A DNA stretch of 64,000 nucleotides from Paraburkholderia phenazinium (GTDB lineage: Bacteria; Pseudomonadota; Gammaproteobacteria; Burkholderiales; Burkholderiaceae). The stretch lies in contig NZ_FSRU01000002.1 of NCBI RefSeq assembly GCF_900142845.1, forward strand, positions 2,914,001-2,978,000. The letters are read 5' to 3'. The notes under the pieces were generated by a model. That model had not been told where the DNA came from and searched no databases. It was given only the letters and a program-made list of their open reading frames with translations. This document shows positions 17,530 through 26,841 of this stretch, one piece after another; position 1 is the stretch's first letter, and each line of letters opens with the position of its first letter. Both the position numbers and the translations under genes were made by a program.

Positions 17530-17929
17530 CAATATCTCCCCCAAGAATCAACAGTAAGGTTTACTGAATAATTCTGAAAGATATCGAATACCGATTCGAC
17601 TCGGTATCAGGCTGCCCTGAGATTGCGTAGGAGAATCCGCACGCCAACGCAAAACTTCAACGCATCGCCGATGTGGGCATCTGGCGACATCACCACAGTC
17701 AGCATCAGTCATCGCAAATCTGAGTGACAGCTACACCAAGTCCGTCACCGCACCCCATCACCCTGTTTAGTGAATTTTACTAAACACAATAAAACTGTAT
17801 TTAACCCATACATACGGGTATTTACGCGTATCAAATCCCACCACCCGAGGGACTTTCCAACCGGTTTTACTATACAATCCCCGAAAATCAACTAACCCGC
17901 GGTCAGCCGAGCGCTCGCCGCCCACCCAG
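17530..17929. other. Divergent promoter region between Rhs locus and lacI operon
   Basis: About 400 bases, notably A/T-rich from 17760 to 17880 (for example TTTTACTAAACACAATAAAAC), in contrast to the coding DNA around it. It must serve the minus-strand Rhs operon and the plus-strand lacI operon. It contains the palindrome TACGCGTA and the AACCGGTT operator candidate listed separately. Confidence 0.6.
17859..17876 (+). promoter_or_regulatory. Candidate LacI-type operator beside a -10 element
   Basis: AACCGGTT (17859-17866) is a perfect palindrome with a central CpG, the hallmark of LacI-family operators. It sits directly upstream of TATACA (17871-17876), a plausible -10 for the lacI-AGE-PfkB operon. 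Autorepression by the encoded LacI protein is the natural reading. No good -35 is visible. Confidence 0.45.
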
Positions 17930-18925
17930 ATGGCCACAACCATCCGCGATGTCGCCCGCGCCGCCAGCGTGTCGATCGGCACCGTCTCCCGCGCGCTGAA
18001 GAACCAGCCAGGCCTCTCCGACGCCACCCGCCTGCGGGTCGTCGAGGCCGCGCGCCAGCTCGGCTACGATCACGCCCAGTTGCGCCCGCGCATCCGCCGG
18101 CTCACCTTTCTGCTGCATCGCCAGCACAACAATTTCGCGGCCAGTCCGTTCTTCTCGCATGTCCTGCACGGCGTCGAAGACGCGTGCCGCGAACGCGGCA
18201 TCGTGCCTTCTGTGCTCACCGCAGGCCCCACGGAAGACGTGATCCAGCAGATGCGCCTGCATGCGCCCGACGCGGTTGCGATCGCCGGCTTCGTCGAGCC
18301 CGAGACGCTCACCACGCTGGTCGCCATGCAGCGTCCGCTGGTGCTGATCGACCTGTGGGCGCCCGGCCTGCGCTCGGTGAATCTCGACAACGCCGCCGGC
18401 GCCGCTCTCGCGATGCAGCATCTGTTCGCCCACCAGCACAAGCGCATCGCCTTCATCGGCGGTTCGCTCGCGCATTTCAGCATTGCGCAGCGCGCGCTCG
18501 GCTACCGCCGGGCGTTCTTCGAAGCCGGCCTGCTGTTCGATCCGTCGCTCGAAGTGACCATCGACGCCGGGCTCGACCCCGATACCGGCGCCGCGCTCGC
18601 CATGCAGCGGCTGCTCGACATGGCCGGCGCCACCGGCCAGCGTCCCGATGCCGTATTTGCCTACAACGACGCCGCCGCGCTCGCCGCGCTGCGCGTCTGC
18701 CTTGCGCGCGGCCTGCGCGTTCCGCAGGACATCGCGATCATCGGTTTCGACGACATCCCCGCCGCCGCCCACGCCACGCCGCCGCTGTCGACAATCTCCG
18801 TCGACAAGGAAGCGCTCGGCCGGCGCGGCGTCGAGCTGCTGCTCGAGGAGTCGCCTGCCGAACGCGAAGTCCACCTGCCCGTTCATCTCATTGCCCGTGC
18901 CAGTACCTCGGTGAAAAAGCCATGA
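17930..18925 (+). CDS. LacI-family transcriptional regulator of the mannose/fructose operon (331 aa)
   Basis: The N-terminal helix-turn-helix is textbook (TIRDVARAASVSIGTVSRAL, residues 4-23), followed by the hinge and a periplasmic-binding-protein-like effector domain (LDNAAGAALAMQHLFAHQHK, IAFIGGS, FAYNDAAALAAL, IIGFDDIPAAAH). Such proteins are usually repressors released by a sugar or sugar phosphate. It is the first gene of the operon, overlapping the next gene by four bases (ATGA), so it likely represses its own operon and responds to mannose, fructose or a derivative. Confidence 0.93.
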   Translation: MATTIRDVARAASVSIGTVSRALKNQPGLSDATRLRVVEAARQLGYDHAQLRPRIRRLTFLLHRQHNNFAASPFFSHVLHGVEDACRERGIVPSVLTAGPTEDVIQQMRLHAPDAVAIAGFVEPETLTTLVAMQRPLVLIDLWAPGLRSVNLDNAAGAALAMQHLFAHQHKRIAFIGGSLAHFSIAQRALGYRRAFFEAGLLFDPSLEVTIDAGLDPDTGAALAMQRLLDMAGATGQRPDAVFAYNDAAALAALRVCLARGLRVPQDIAIIGFDDIPAAAHATPPLSTISVDKEALGRRGVELLLEESPAEREVHLPVHLIARASTSVKKP

Positions 18926-20214
18926 CGCAATCCGATACGCTTCAGCCTGCCCACGCCGGCGCCCCCTCGTCCGCAACACCCGCGACGCCTGCGGTCGCCA
19001 GCTTCCGCGAGCGCGACTTCCTGCTCGCGCATATCCAGGACACCTTGCGCTTCTACGCGCCGAACGTGTTCGACCCGAGCGGCGGTTTCTACCACTTCTT
19101 CCGCGACGACGGTTCGATCTATAACCGCACGACGCGCCATCTCGTCAGCAGTTGCCGCTACGTGTTCAACTACGCGATGGCGTACCGCGAGTTCGGCGAT
19201 CCGCAGCATCTGGAGTACGCGCGCCACGGCCTGAATTTCCTGCGCGACGCACACTGGGACGCGGAACTCAAAGGCTACGACTGGGAACTCGACTGGCGCG
19301 ACGGCAGCAAGCACGTGCTCGACGCCACCCGCCATTGCTACGGTCTCGCCTTCGTGCTACTGGCGTATTCGCACGCCGCGATGGCCGGCATCGAAGAAGC
19401 GAAGCCGATGATCGGCGCCACCTTCGAGCTGATGGAACACCGCTTCTGGGACGCCGCCGCCGGTCTCTATGCCGACGAAGCGACGCCCGACTGGCGCGTG
19501 AGTTCGTACCGCGGCCAGAACGCCAACATGCACACCACCGAGGCGCTGCTCGCCGCCTACGAGGCGACCGGCCATCTGGTGTATCTGGATCGCGCGGAAC
19601 GGGTGGCGTCGAACATCACGCTGCGCCAGGCAAAGCTCTCGCAAGGCCTCGTGTGGGAGCATTTCCACGCTGACTGGTCGGTGGACTGGCACTACAACGA
19701 GGAAGACAGTTCGAACATCTTCCGTCCGTGGGGCTTCCAGCCAGGTCATCAGACCGAATGGGCCAAGCTGCTGCTGATCCTCGAGCGGCATCGTCCGCTG
19801 CCCTGGCTGCTGCCGCGCGCCATCGAACTGTTCGACGCGGCCATGACGCACGCCTGGGACGACGACCACGGCGGCCTCTACTACGGCTTCGGCCCGGACG
19901 GCACGGTCTGCGATCACGACAAGTATTTCTGGGTGCAAGCCGAAACCTTCGCGACCGCCGCGCTGCTCGGCAAGCGCACCGGCAACGAACGTTTCTGGGA
20001 CTGGTACGACGAGATCTGGCGCTATAGCTGGACGCATTTCGTCGACCACAAGTACGGCGCGTGGTACCGCATCCTGACCTGCGACAATCGCAAGTACAGC
20101 GACGAAAAAAGCCCAGCCGGCAAGACCGATTACCACACGATGGGCGCATGCTACGAAGTGCTGATGCATGCACTGCCGCACACGCCCTCCACAACGAACG
20201 ACTCCGCACGGTGA
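18922..20214 (+). CDS. AGE-family epimerase/isomerase, probable mannose isomerase (430 aa)
   Basis: A cytoplasmic (alpha/alpha)6-barrel sugar isomerase of the N-acylglucosamine 2-epimerase family. Characteristic segments are YVFNYAMAYREFG, NANMHTTEALLAAYEAT, FQPGHQTEWAKLLLI (the conserved PGHxxEW), FWVQAETFATAALL and KTDYHTMGACYEVL, which hold the active-site His and Arg/Glu residues. Its pairing with a fructokinase-like PfkB protein favours D-mannose to D-fructose interconversion over the N-acetylglucosamine or sulfoquinovose activities of relatives. The start at 18922 overlaps the lacI stop; the stop overlaps a GTG of the kinase leader. A proline/alanine-rich N-terminal 25 residues precede the domain. 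Confidence 0.9.
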   Translation: MTQSDTLQPAHAGAPSSATPATPAVASFRERDFLLAHIQDTLRFYAPNVFDPSGGFYHFFRDDGSIYNRTTRHLVSSCRYVFNYAMAYREFGDPQHLEYARHGLNFLRDAHWDAELKGYDWELDWRDGSKHVLDATRHCYGLAFVLLAYSHAAMAGIEEAKPMIGATFELMEHRFWDAAAGLYADEATPDWRVSSYRGQNANMHTTEALLAAYEATGHLVYLDRAERVASNITLRQAKLSQGLVWEHFHADWSVDWHYNEEDSSNIFRPWGFQPGHQTEWAKLLLILERHRPLPWLLPRAIELFDAAMTHAWDDDHGGLYYGFGPDGTVCDHDKYFWVQAETFATAALLGKRTGNERFWDWYDEIWRYSWTHFVDHKYGAWYRILTCDNRKYSDEKSPAGKTDYHTMGACYEVLMHALPHTPSTTNDSAR

Positions 20215-20219
20215 GCACC

Positions 20220-21131
20220 ATGAGCGCCACGACTGAATTTCCCCTCTTCGTCTCGCCCGGCGACATCCTGACCGACCTCGTGCGCACCGGCGATTCGCAA
20301 TGGCTGTCGCGCCCCGGCGGCGCCGGCTGGAACGTCGCCCGTGCGGTCGCGCGCCTCGGTCTGCCGACCGCCTGCGTCGGCTCGCTCGGCACCGACAACT
20401 TCTCCGACGAACTGTGGAACGCCAGCGTCGCCGCGGGTCTCGACATGCGCTTCATGCAGCGCGTCGAACGGCCGCCGCTGCTTGCGATCGTCCATCAGAC
20501 GCATCCGCCTGCGTACTTCTTCATGGGCGAGAACGGCGCCGACCTCGCCTTCGATCCCGCCAAGCTGCCGGAAGGCTGGATGAACCAGGCGAAGTGGGCG
20601 CACTTCGGCTGCATCAGTCTCGTGCGTCAGCCGCTCGGCGACACGCTCGCGGCGCTGGCCGCGGAACTGCGCGCGCGCGGCGTCAAGATCAGCTTCGACC
20701 CGAATTACCGCAATCTGATGGCGCACGGCTACGAGCCGACGCTGCGCAAGATGGCCGCACTCGCCGACCTGATCAAGGTCTCCGACGAGGATCTGCGCCT
20801 GCTCTTCAAAGGCAGCGAAGCCGAGGCGCTTGCCGAGTTGCGCGCCATGAATCCCAAGGCGATGGTGCTGGTCACGCGTGGCGCGGAAAAGGCCACGCTG
20901 TTCGACGGAGATACGATCATCGAGGCACAGCCGCCGCGCGTCGAAGTGGCCGATACGGTCGGCGCGGGGGATGCATCGATCGGCGGCTTCCTGTTCAGTC
21001 TGATGACGGCGCCGCAGCGCACGTGGCAGGAGCATCTTGCGTTCGCGCTGGCAGCGGGCGCTGCGGCATGCCGGCATGCGGGCGCGCACTCCCCGTCGCT
21101 GGACGAAGTGGTGGCGTTGCTGGAGGGGTGA
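20220..21131 (+). CDS. PfkB-family carbohydrate kinase, probable fructokinase (303 aa)
   Basis: A ribokinase-like sugar kinase that phosphorylates a sugar with ATP. The N-terminal substrate motif RPGGAGWNVARAVARLG and the C-terminal DTVGAGDAS motif with catalytic Asp251 are clear; the second signature is slightly atypical (GAGDAS for GAGDAF). The ATG at 20220 is supported by GGTGAG just upstream; a GTG at 20211 overlapping the isomerase stop is the alternative. As the last gene of the operon it would convert the fructose formed by the isomerase to fructose 6-phosphate (or 1-phosphate). No transporter is encoded here. Confidence 0.9.
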   Translation: MSATTEFPLFVSPGDILTDLVRTGDSQWLSRPGGAGWNVARAVARLGLPTACVGSLGTDNFSDELWNASVAAGLDMRFMQRVERPPLLAIVHQTHPPAYFFMGENGADLAFDPAKLPEGWMNQAKWAHFGCISLVRQPLGDTLAALAAELRARGVKISFDPNYRNLMAHGYEPTLRKMAALADLIKVSDEDLRLLFKGSEAEALAELRAMNPKAMVLVTRGAEKATLFDGDTIIEAQPPRVEVADTVGAGDASIGGFLFSLMTAPQRTWQEHLAFALAAGAAACRHAGAHSPSLDEVVALLEG

Positions 21132-21243
21132 CGAGGCGCCGGGCGAGAGGGGTGAGCAAAGGAGTGCGCGGCGCTCGCAGGAAGGCCGGTGAGTCCGAAA
21201 TCGGCGTGCTACGATGGAATCTCCCCCTTGCTGGAGAAGCATC

Positions 21244-21465
21244 ATGGAGGACGTCACCTATACCAAAGGACTCTACACGGCCACCGCCACGGCGCGTCCG
21301 GTAGACGGCGGAGCATATCGCGGCGTGGTCACGCTCTCGCGCGACGAAGGCGGCGAGCTGGAAGACACGCTCTATGAAGTCGAGGCCACCTCGGCCTCCG
21401 AGGAAGAAGCGCTCGAGGAAGCGAAAGCGTTAGCCCATCGCATCCTCGGCGAGATCGAATTCTAG
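21244..21465 (+). CDS. Small acidic protein of unknown function (73 aa)
   Basis: No named family recognised. A compact two-part pattern is visible: a beta-rich N-terminal half (TYTKGLYTATATARPV, YRGVVTLSRDEGG) and an acidic alpha-helical C-terminus (SEEEALEEAKALAHRILGEIE). GGAGAAG precedes the ATG. The next small gene has a similar size and sheet-then-helix order, so the two may be distant relatives. Confidence 0.6.
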   Translation: MEDVTYTKGLYTATATARPVDGGAYRGVVTLSRDEGGELEDTLYEVEATSASEEEALEEAKALAHRILGEIEF

Positions 21466-21541
21466 GCAGACCCGGCGCCGCGCGCGCCGGCGTATTCCCG
21501 CTGCGTGGCGCTTGTCCCGACCCCAGCGGATGGAGGCGAAG

Positions 21542-21787
21542 ATGGCTGAACAGCACTTCCCCTATGGCGTGTACTCGATTCACGTGCGTCCCCTCGAACT
21601 GCAAGGCGCGCGCTGGGATGCGGAGTACGAAATCCGCCAGCTCGACCGCGCAGTGCAGGCGTGGACCACGGTGGGCGGCGACAGCGGTTACGCGAGCGAA
21701 ACCGAAGCCGTCGATACGGCGCACCGGCAGGCGGTCGCGGATATCGAACACGGCGCCGGCATTCCGAAGCCACGAACGTTTCCGTGA
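21542..21787 (+). CDS. Small protein of unknown function (81 aa)
   Basis: Starts at the ATG preceded by GGAGGCGAAG (21532-21541). The sequence FPYGVYSIHVRPLELQGARW, then TEAVDTAHRQAVADIE, suggests a beta sheet followed by one helix, the same layout as the 73-residue protein just upstream. Cytoplasmic, no membrane segment. No function can be proposed. Confidence 0.55.
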   Translation: MAEQHFPYGVYSIHVRPLELQGARWDAEYEIRQLDRAVQAWTTVGGDSGYASETEAVDTAHRQAVADIEHGAGIPKPRTFP

Positions 21788-21949
21788 TGGCGTGAGTTCG
21801 CACGCGGCGGACTGCGCGCCGCGCGAGACGTGCGATGTGCGAGCCATGCGAACGTTCGCTTTGCGGCACCTCGACCCGCAGCGAAAATCCGTAAAAGCGC
21901 GTCGTGCGGCGTGCTACGCTTTGCGCGTTTTCACGCTGAAGAACACGCA

Positions 21950-22966
21950 ATGGCCACCGACACGTCAGACCGCACACCCGGCGCCGGCGCCGAAACGGGC
22001 ACCCGCGCTGCCGGCGCGGACGCAACGGCATCTTCACGCAAGCGCCTGCCGCGCGGCAGCCGCGAGATCCCTTTCGGTTCGCGCACGATCATTGCGCACG
22101 GCATGCCGATCCGTTTCTGGCAGGATATTTACCACAGTGCATTGACGATCAAGTGGCCCACGTTCTTCGTGTCGCTCGCGCTGATGTTCCTGCTGCTCAA
22201 CGCGACGTTTGCCTCGCTCTATATGCTCGGCACGGCACCGATTGCGAATCAGTTTCCCAAAGGCTTCGGCGGTGCGTTTTTCTTCAGCGTCGAAACGCTC
22301 GCGACGGTCGGCTACGGCGACATGCATCCGCAGACGGTCTACGCTCACTGGATCGCCACGCTCGAAATCTTCGTCGGCATGTCGGGCATCGCGTTGGCGA
22401 CCGGCCTGATCTTCGCGCGCTTCTCGCGGCCGCGCGCCAAAATCATGTTTTCCCGTTACGCGGTAATCCGGCCAATCGACGGCCACATGACGCTGCAGGC
22501 CCGCGCGGCGAATGGCCGCCAGAATATGATCGCCGAGGCCCACGGCAGGATGCGCATGATGCGCGTCGAAACGTCGGCCGAAGGCTACCGGCTGCGCAAG
22601 CTCTACGACCTGACGCTCGTACGCGACCAGCATCCGGCGTTTCTGTTTAGCTGGACCCTGATGCACATCATCGACGAGACCAGCCCGCTTTTCGGCGAAA
22701 CGGCCGAGTCGATGAAGGCGCGCGAAGCGTCCTTGCTGATCTCCATCGAAGGCGCCGACGAAGAGACCGCGCAGACCATGCAGGCGCGTCACACCTGGGA
22801 AGCGGATAGCATCCGCTGGCAACACAAATACGTCGACCTGCTCCGCGAGGAAGACGGCGTAAGCCATATCGACTACATCCACTTCGACGAAATAGAACCG
22901 CTGGAACCGCTGGCGCCGTCCGTCCCGGCCGCCCAGATGGACCCGCATGCGGTGCCGGGCGCCTGA
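21950..22966 (+). CDS. KirBac-type inwardly rectifying potassium channel (338 aa)
   Basis: A tetrameric inner-membrane K+ channel. After a disordered 35-residue N-terminus come an amphipathic slide helix (MPIRFWQDIYHSALTIKW), transmembrane helix 1 (FFVSLALMFLLLNATFASL), the pore helix and the selectivity filter TVGYGD (residues 119-124), transmembrane helix 2 (IATLEIFVGMSGIALATGLI), and a C-terminal beta-rich cytoplasmic domain. Length and order match KirBac1.1 of Burkholderia pseudomallei, the structural prototype. Transcribed alone. Physiological role in bacteria is still unclear. Confidence 0.95.
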   Translation: MATDTSDRTPGAGAETGTRAAGADATASSRKRLPRGSREIPFGSRTIIAHGMPIRFWQDIYHSALTIKWPTFFVSLALMFLLLNATFASLYMLGTAPIANQFPKGFGGAFFFSVETLATVGYGDMHPQTVYAHWIATLEIFVGMSGIALATGLIFARFSRPRAKIMFSRYAVIRPIDGHMTLQARAANGRQNMIAEAHGRMRMMRVETSAEGYRLRKLYDLTLVRDQHPAFLFSWTLMHIIDETSPLFGETAESMKAREASLLISIEGADEETAQTMQARHTWEADSIRWQHKYVDLLREEDGVSHIDYIHFDEIEPLEPLAPSVPAAQMDPHAVPGA

Positions 22967-23149
22967 GCCACCGGCAGATCTATCTCAAAACCGCGCGAAT
23001 TCGCGGAGTACTTCACTCCTTTCGGGCAACAAAGCCGGAAACAAGCAAAAATAATCTCTAATCGGCGCTAAAAAATAGAGTCTCTTTCGACGCGAAGCCT
23101 TTATGGTCCCCATCCACTTCGCGCGAACGCATAAAAACGGAGACTTACC

Positions 23150-26100
23150 ATGACCGCTCGCCTGCCTGTCGACGGCACGCCCGCCCTCGCCGATTACAAG
23201 CTGTCCGATAACCTCACCGCCACCCGCGGCCGCATTTTCCTGACCGGCACGCAGGCACTGGTACGTCTCGTGTTGATGCAACGCGCGCTCGACAAGGCGC
23301 GCGACATGAACACCGCCGGCTTCATCAGCGGCTATCGCGGCTCGCCGCTCGGCATGGTCGACCAGCAGTTGTGGAAGGCGAAGAAGCTGCTCGCGGCGAG
23401 CGATATCCGCTTCCTGCCCGCGATCAACGAGGAGCTGGGCGGCACCGCGGTGCTCGGCACGCAGCGGGTCGAGTCGGACCCGGAGCGCACCGTCGAAGGT
23501 GTGTTTGCAATGTGGTACGGCAAAGGCCCGGGCGTGGACCGCGCCGGCGACGCGCTCAAGCACGGCAACGCCTACGGTTCGTCGAAGCATGGTGGCGTGC
23601 TGGTGGTGGCGGGTGACGACCACGGCTGCGTGTCGTCGTCGATGCCGCATCAGAGCGACTTCGCGATGATGGCCTGGCATATGCCGGTGGTGAATCCGTC
23701 GAACGTCGCCGACATGCTGGAGTTCGGCCTGTACGGCTGGGCGCTGTCGCGCTTCTCGGGCGCCTGGGTCGGCTACAAGGCGATTTCGGAGACGGTCGAA
23801 TCCGGCTCGACCGTCGACCTCGATGCATTGCAAACGCAGTGGACGGATCCGCAAGACTACCAGGAACCCGCCGGCGGTCTGCATAACCGCTGGCCCGATC
23901 TGCCGAGCCTCACCATCGAGGCGCGGCTCGCCGCCAAGCTCGACGCCGTGCGCCATTTCGCGCGCAGCAACAGCATCGACAAATGGATTGCGCCGAGTCC
24001 GCAGGCGAACGTCGGCATCGTCACCTGCGGCAAGGCGCATCTGGATCTGATGGAAGCACTGCGCCGCCTCGACCTCACCGTCGCCGATCTCGACGCGGCC
24101 GGCGTGCGTATCTACAAGGTCGGGCTGTCGTTCCCACTGGAGATGACACGCATCGACAGGTTCGTCGAAGGCCTTTCGGAAGTGCTGGTGATCGAGGAGA
24201 AAGGCCCGGTCATCGAGCAGCAGATCAAGGACTACCTGTACAACCGTCGCGACGGCGCACGTCCTGTCGTGGTGGGCAAGTACGCCGAGGATGGCTCGTT
24301 GCTGCTGTCGTCGCTTGGCGAGTTGCGGCCTTCGCGCATCCTGCCGGTGTTCGCCAACTGGCTCGCGCGGCACAAGCCCGCGCTCGATCGCCGCGAACGC
24401 GTGGTCGATCTGGTGGCGCCGCAAATCCTTTCGAATGCCGCCGACGCAGTCAAGCGCACGCCGTACTTCTGCTCCGGCTGCCCGCACAACACCTCGACGA
24501 AAGTCCCCGAAGGCTCGATTGCGCAAGCCGGCATTGGCTGCCACTTTATGGCCTCGTGGATGGAGCGCGATACGACCGGGCTGATCCAGATGGGCGGCGA
24601 AGGCGTGGACTGGGCTTCGCATTCGATGTTCACGAAGACGCGTCACGTGTTTCAGAACCTCGGCGACGGCACCTACTTTCACTCGGGCATTCTGGCGATC
24701 CGCCAGGCGGTGGCGGCGAAGGCCACCATCACCTACAAGATTCTCTATAACGACGCCGTGGCGATGACGGGCGGCCAGCCGGTCGACGGCAGCATCTCGG
24801 TGCCGCAGATTGCGCGTCAGGTGGAAGCCGAAGGCGTCTCGCGTTTCGTGGTGGTCAGCGACGAGCCCGAAAAATACGACGGCCATCATGGGCTGTTTCC
24901 GCAAGGCACCACCTTCCACCATCGCAGCGAACTCGATGCCGTGCAGCGCGTGCTGCGCGATATCGACGGCGTCACCGTGCTGATCTACGACCAGACCTGC
25001 GCGGCCGAGAAACGTCGTCGCAGGAAGAAAGGTGAATTCCCCGATCCGGACAAGCGCCTCTTTATCAACGAAGAGGTCTGCGAAGGATGCGGCGATTGCG
25101 GCGTGCAGTCGAACTGCCTGTCCGTCGAACCGGTTGAGACCGCGCTGGGCCGCAAACGCCGCATCGACCAGTCGTCGTGCAACAAGGACTTCTCCTGCGT
25201 GAACGGCTTTTGCCCGAGCTTCGTGACGATCGAAGGCGGCAAGCTCAAGAAGGCCGCCGGCGCCGCCTTCGATGCCGCCGCGCTGGCTGCCCGCGTCGAC
25301 GCGTTGCCGGTGCCGGCCACGCAACTCGATGCCGCGCCGTACGACATTCTGGTCACGGGCGTCGGCGGCACGGGCGTCGTGACGGTGGGCGCGCTGATCA
25401 GCATGGCCGCGCATCTGGAAGGCAAGAGCGCGTCGGTACTCGACTTCATGGGTTTTGCGCAGAAGGGCGGCTCCGTGCTGTCGTTCGTGCGCTTCGCCGC
25501 GCGCGACGAATGGCTCAACCAGGTGCGTATCGACACGCAGCAGGCCGACGTGCTGCTCGCATGCGACATGGTGGTGGGCGCGAGTTCCGACGCGCTGCAA
25601 ACGGTGCGTCATGGCCGTACGCGGATTGTCGTGAATACGCATGCGATTCCGAACGCGACCTTCGTGCAGAACCCGGACGCGAACCTGCACGCGGATGCGC
25701 TGATCGACAAGATGCGTCACGCGGCGGGTGAAGAACGCATGTCGAGCTGCGATGCGCAAGCGCTCGCGACGCGGTTCCTCGGCGACACGATCGGCGCCAA
25801 CATCCTGATGCTCGGCTTTGCATGGCAGTTGGGTCTCGTGCCGGTGTCGTTCGGCGCGATGATGCGTGCGATCGAACTGAACAACGTTGCTGTGCAGATG
25901 AATCAACTGGCGTTTTCGGTGGGCCGTCTTGCCGCGGCTGATCCGGCGGCGCTCGAAGCGCTGTGGCAGGAACGGCATGCGGCGCAACAGCCGCTGCGTA
26001 TCGATACGCTGGACGAACTGATCGCGCATCGCGAAACGCGCCTGGCGGTGTATGGCGGCGAGCGGTACGTGAAGCGCTATCGTACGCTGGTGGATGCCGC

Positions 26101-26743
26101 GCGGCGGGCCGAGGCGGGTATCGGCGGTGCTTCGTCAGGTGAGCGCCTGACGCGTGCGGTGGCGACGACGTTCTACCGGCTGCTGGCGGTGAAGGATGAA
26201 TACGAAGTGGCGCGCCTGCATACGGACAGCGCGTTCCGCGCCTCGCTCGAAGCGCAATTCGAAGGCGTGGCGGGCAAGGACTTCGGCGTGAAGTTCAATC
26301 TCGCGCCGCCGACCTTGTCGCGTCCGAAGCATGGCGCGACACCGGTGAAGAAGACCTTCGGTCAATGGCTGTGGCCGCTGCTCGGCACCATGGCGAAGTT
26401 CCGCGGACTACGCGGCACGATGCTCGATCCGTTTGGCCGCACGCTCGAACGCCGCATGGAACGCGAACTGGCCGACGACTACGAAGTGACCCTGCAACAG
26501 GCGTTGGCGAAGCTCGATGCGGGCAACGTTGAAGAGATCGTCAAGCTGGCGGATCTGCATGCCCGCGTGCGTGGCTATGGGCATGTGAAGCTGGCAAATC
26601 TGGCCGGCGTGAAGCGCAGCGAACGGGATTTGGCTGCGCGTCTGCAGATCGCAGCGGCGACGGGCGCGGCGGTTAAGCAAGCGTTGGAGGAAGCGAAGGG
26701 CGCCGGGACCTTGCGGGGGATTCCGGTGGTGGTGGCGAAGTAA
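23150..26743 (+). CDS. Indolepyruvate:ferredoxin oxidoreductase, fused alpha-beta type (1197 aa)
   Basis: Oxidatively decarboxylates aryl-pyruvates (indole-, phenyl- or related 2-oxoacids) to the acyl-CoA, reducing ferredoxin. The N-terminal pyruvate-binding part covers about residues 10-420. The TPP-binding part follows (CSGCPHNTSTK near 441, GGEGVDWASHSMF, LYNDAVAMTGGQPVDG). A [4Fe-4S] motif CEGCGDCG lies near 644. The gamma-type domain starts near 736 (VTGVGGTGVVTVGALI), and a long C-terminal extension ends the protein. What are two archaeal subunits are fused here, as in other proteobacterial copies of about 1190 residues. CGGAGA precedes the ATG. It is a single-gene unit facing a convergent EAL gene, and fits aromatic amino-acid catabolism. 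Confidence 0.95.
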   Translation: MTARLPVDGTPALADYKLSDNLTATRGRIFLTGTQALVRLVLMQRALDKARDMNTAGFISGYRGSPLGMVDQQLWKAKKLLAASDIRFLPAINEELGGTAVLGTQRVESDPERTVEGVFAMWYGKGPGVDRAGDALKHGNAYGSSKHGGVLVVAGDDHGCVSSSMPHQSDFAMMAWHMPVVNPSNVADMLEFGLYGWALSRFSGAWVGYKAISETVESGSTVDLDALQTQWTDPQDYQEPAGGLHNRWPDLPSLTIEARLAAKLDAVRHFARSNSIDKWIAPSPQANVGIVTCGKAHLDLMEALRRLDLTVADLDAAGVRIYKVGLSFPLEMTRIDRFVEGLSEVLVIEEKGPVIEQQIKDYLYNRRDGARPVVVGKYAEDGSLLLSSLGELRPSRILPVFANWLARHKPALDRRERVVDLVAPQILSNAADAVKRTPYFCSGCPHNTSTKVPEGSIAQAGIGCHFMASWMERDTTGLIQMGGEGVDWASHSMFTKTRHVFQNLGDGTYFHSGILAIRQAVAAKATITYKILYNDAVAMTGGQPVDGSISVPQIARQVEAEGVSRFVVVSDEPEKYDGHHGLFPQGTTFHHRSELDAVQRVLRDIDGVTVLIYDQTCAAEKRRRRKKGEFPDPDKRLFINEEVCEGCGDCGVQSNCLSVEPVETALGRKRRIDQSSCNKDFSCVNGFCPSFVTIEGGKLKKAAGAAFDAAALAARVDALPVPATQLDAAPYDILVTGVGGTGVVTVGALISMAAHLEGKSASVLDFMGFAQKGGSVLSFVRFAARDEWLNQVRIDTQQADVLLACDMVVGASSDALQTVRHGRTRIVVNTHAIPNATFVQNPDANLHADALIDKMRHAAGEERMSSCDAQALATRFLGDTIGANILMLGFAWQLGLVPVSFGAMMRAIELNNVAVQMNQLAFSVGRLAAADPAALEALWQERHAAQQPLRIDTLDELIAHRETRLAVYGGERYVKRYRTLVDAARRAEAGIGGASSGERLTRAVATTFYRLLAVKDEYEVARLHTDSAFRASLEAQFEGVAGKDFGVKFNLAPPTLSRPKHGATPVKKTFGQWLWPLLGTMAKFRGLRGTMLDPFGRTLERRMERELADDYEVTLQQALAKLDAGNVEEIVKLADLHARVRGYGHVKLANLAGVKRSERDLAARLQIAAATGAAVKQALEEAKGAGTLRGIPVVVAK

Positions 26744-26841
26744 GCGTGTGAAGCGCGCGCCGCTGCGCAGAGGATTCATTCGCAGCGGTGCACGGCACTT
26801 TCTGACTCAAGCCGACAGACCCCCACCTGCATGGCCCGTTT

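Noticed and set aside
18184..18921. An N-terminal extension of the AGE isomerase frame covering the lacI gene
   Set aside because: The extension is an Arg/Ala-rich shadow of the lacI gene; conserved isomerase sequence begins after the ATG at 18922.
22985..26029. A 1014-codon open frame opposite the indolepyruvate oxidoreductase gene
   Set aside because: High-GC codon bias opens antisense frames; the sense strand shows a complete, well-conserved enzyme with cofactor motifs and a ribosome-binding site.
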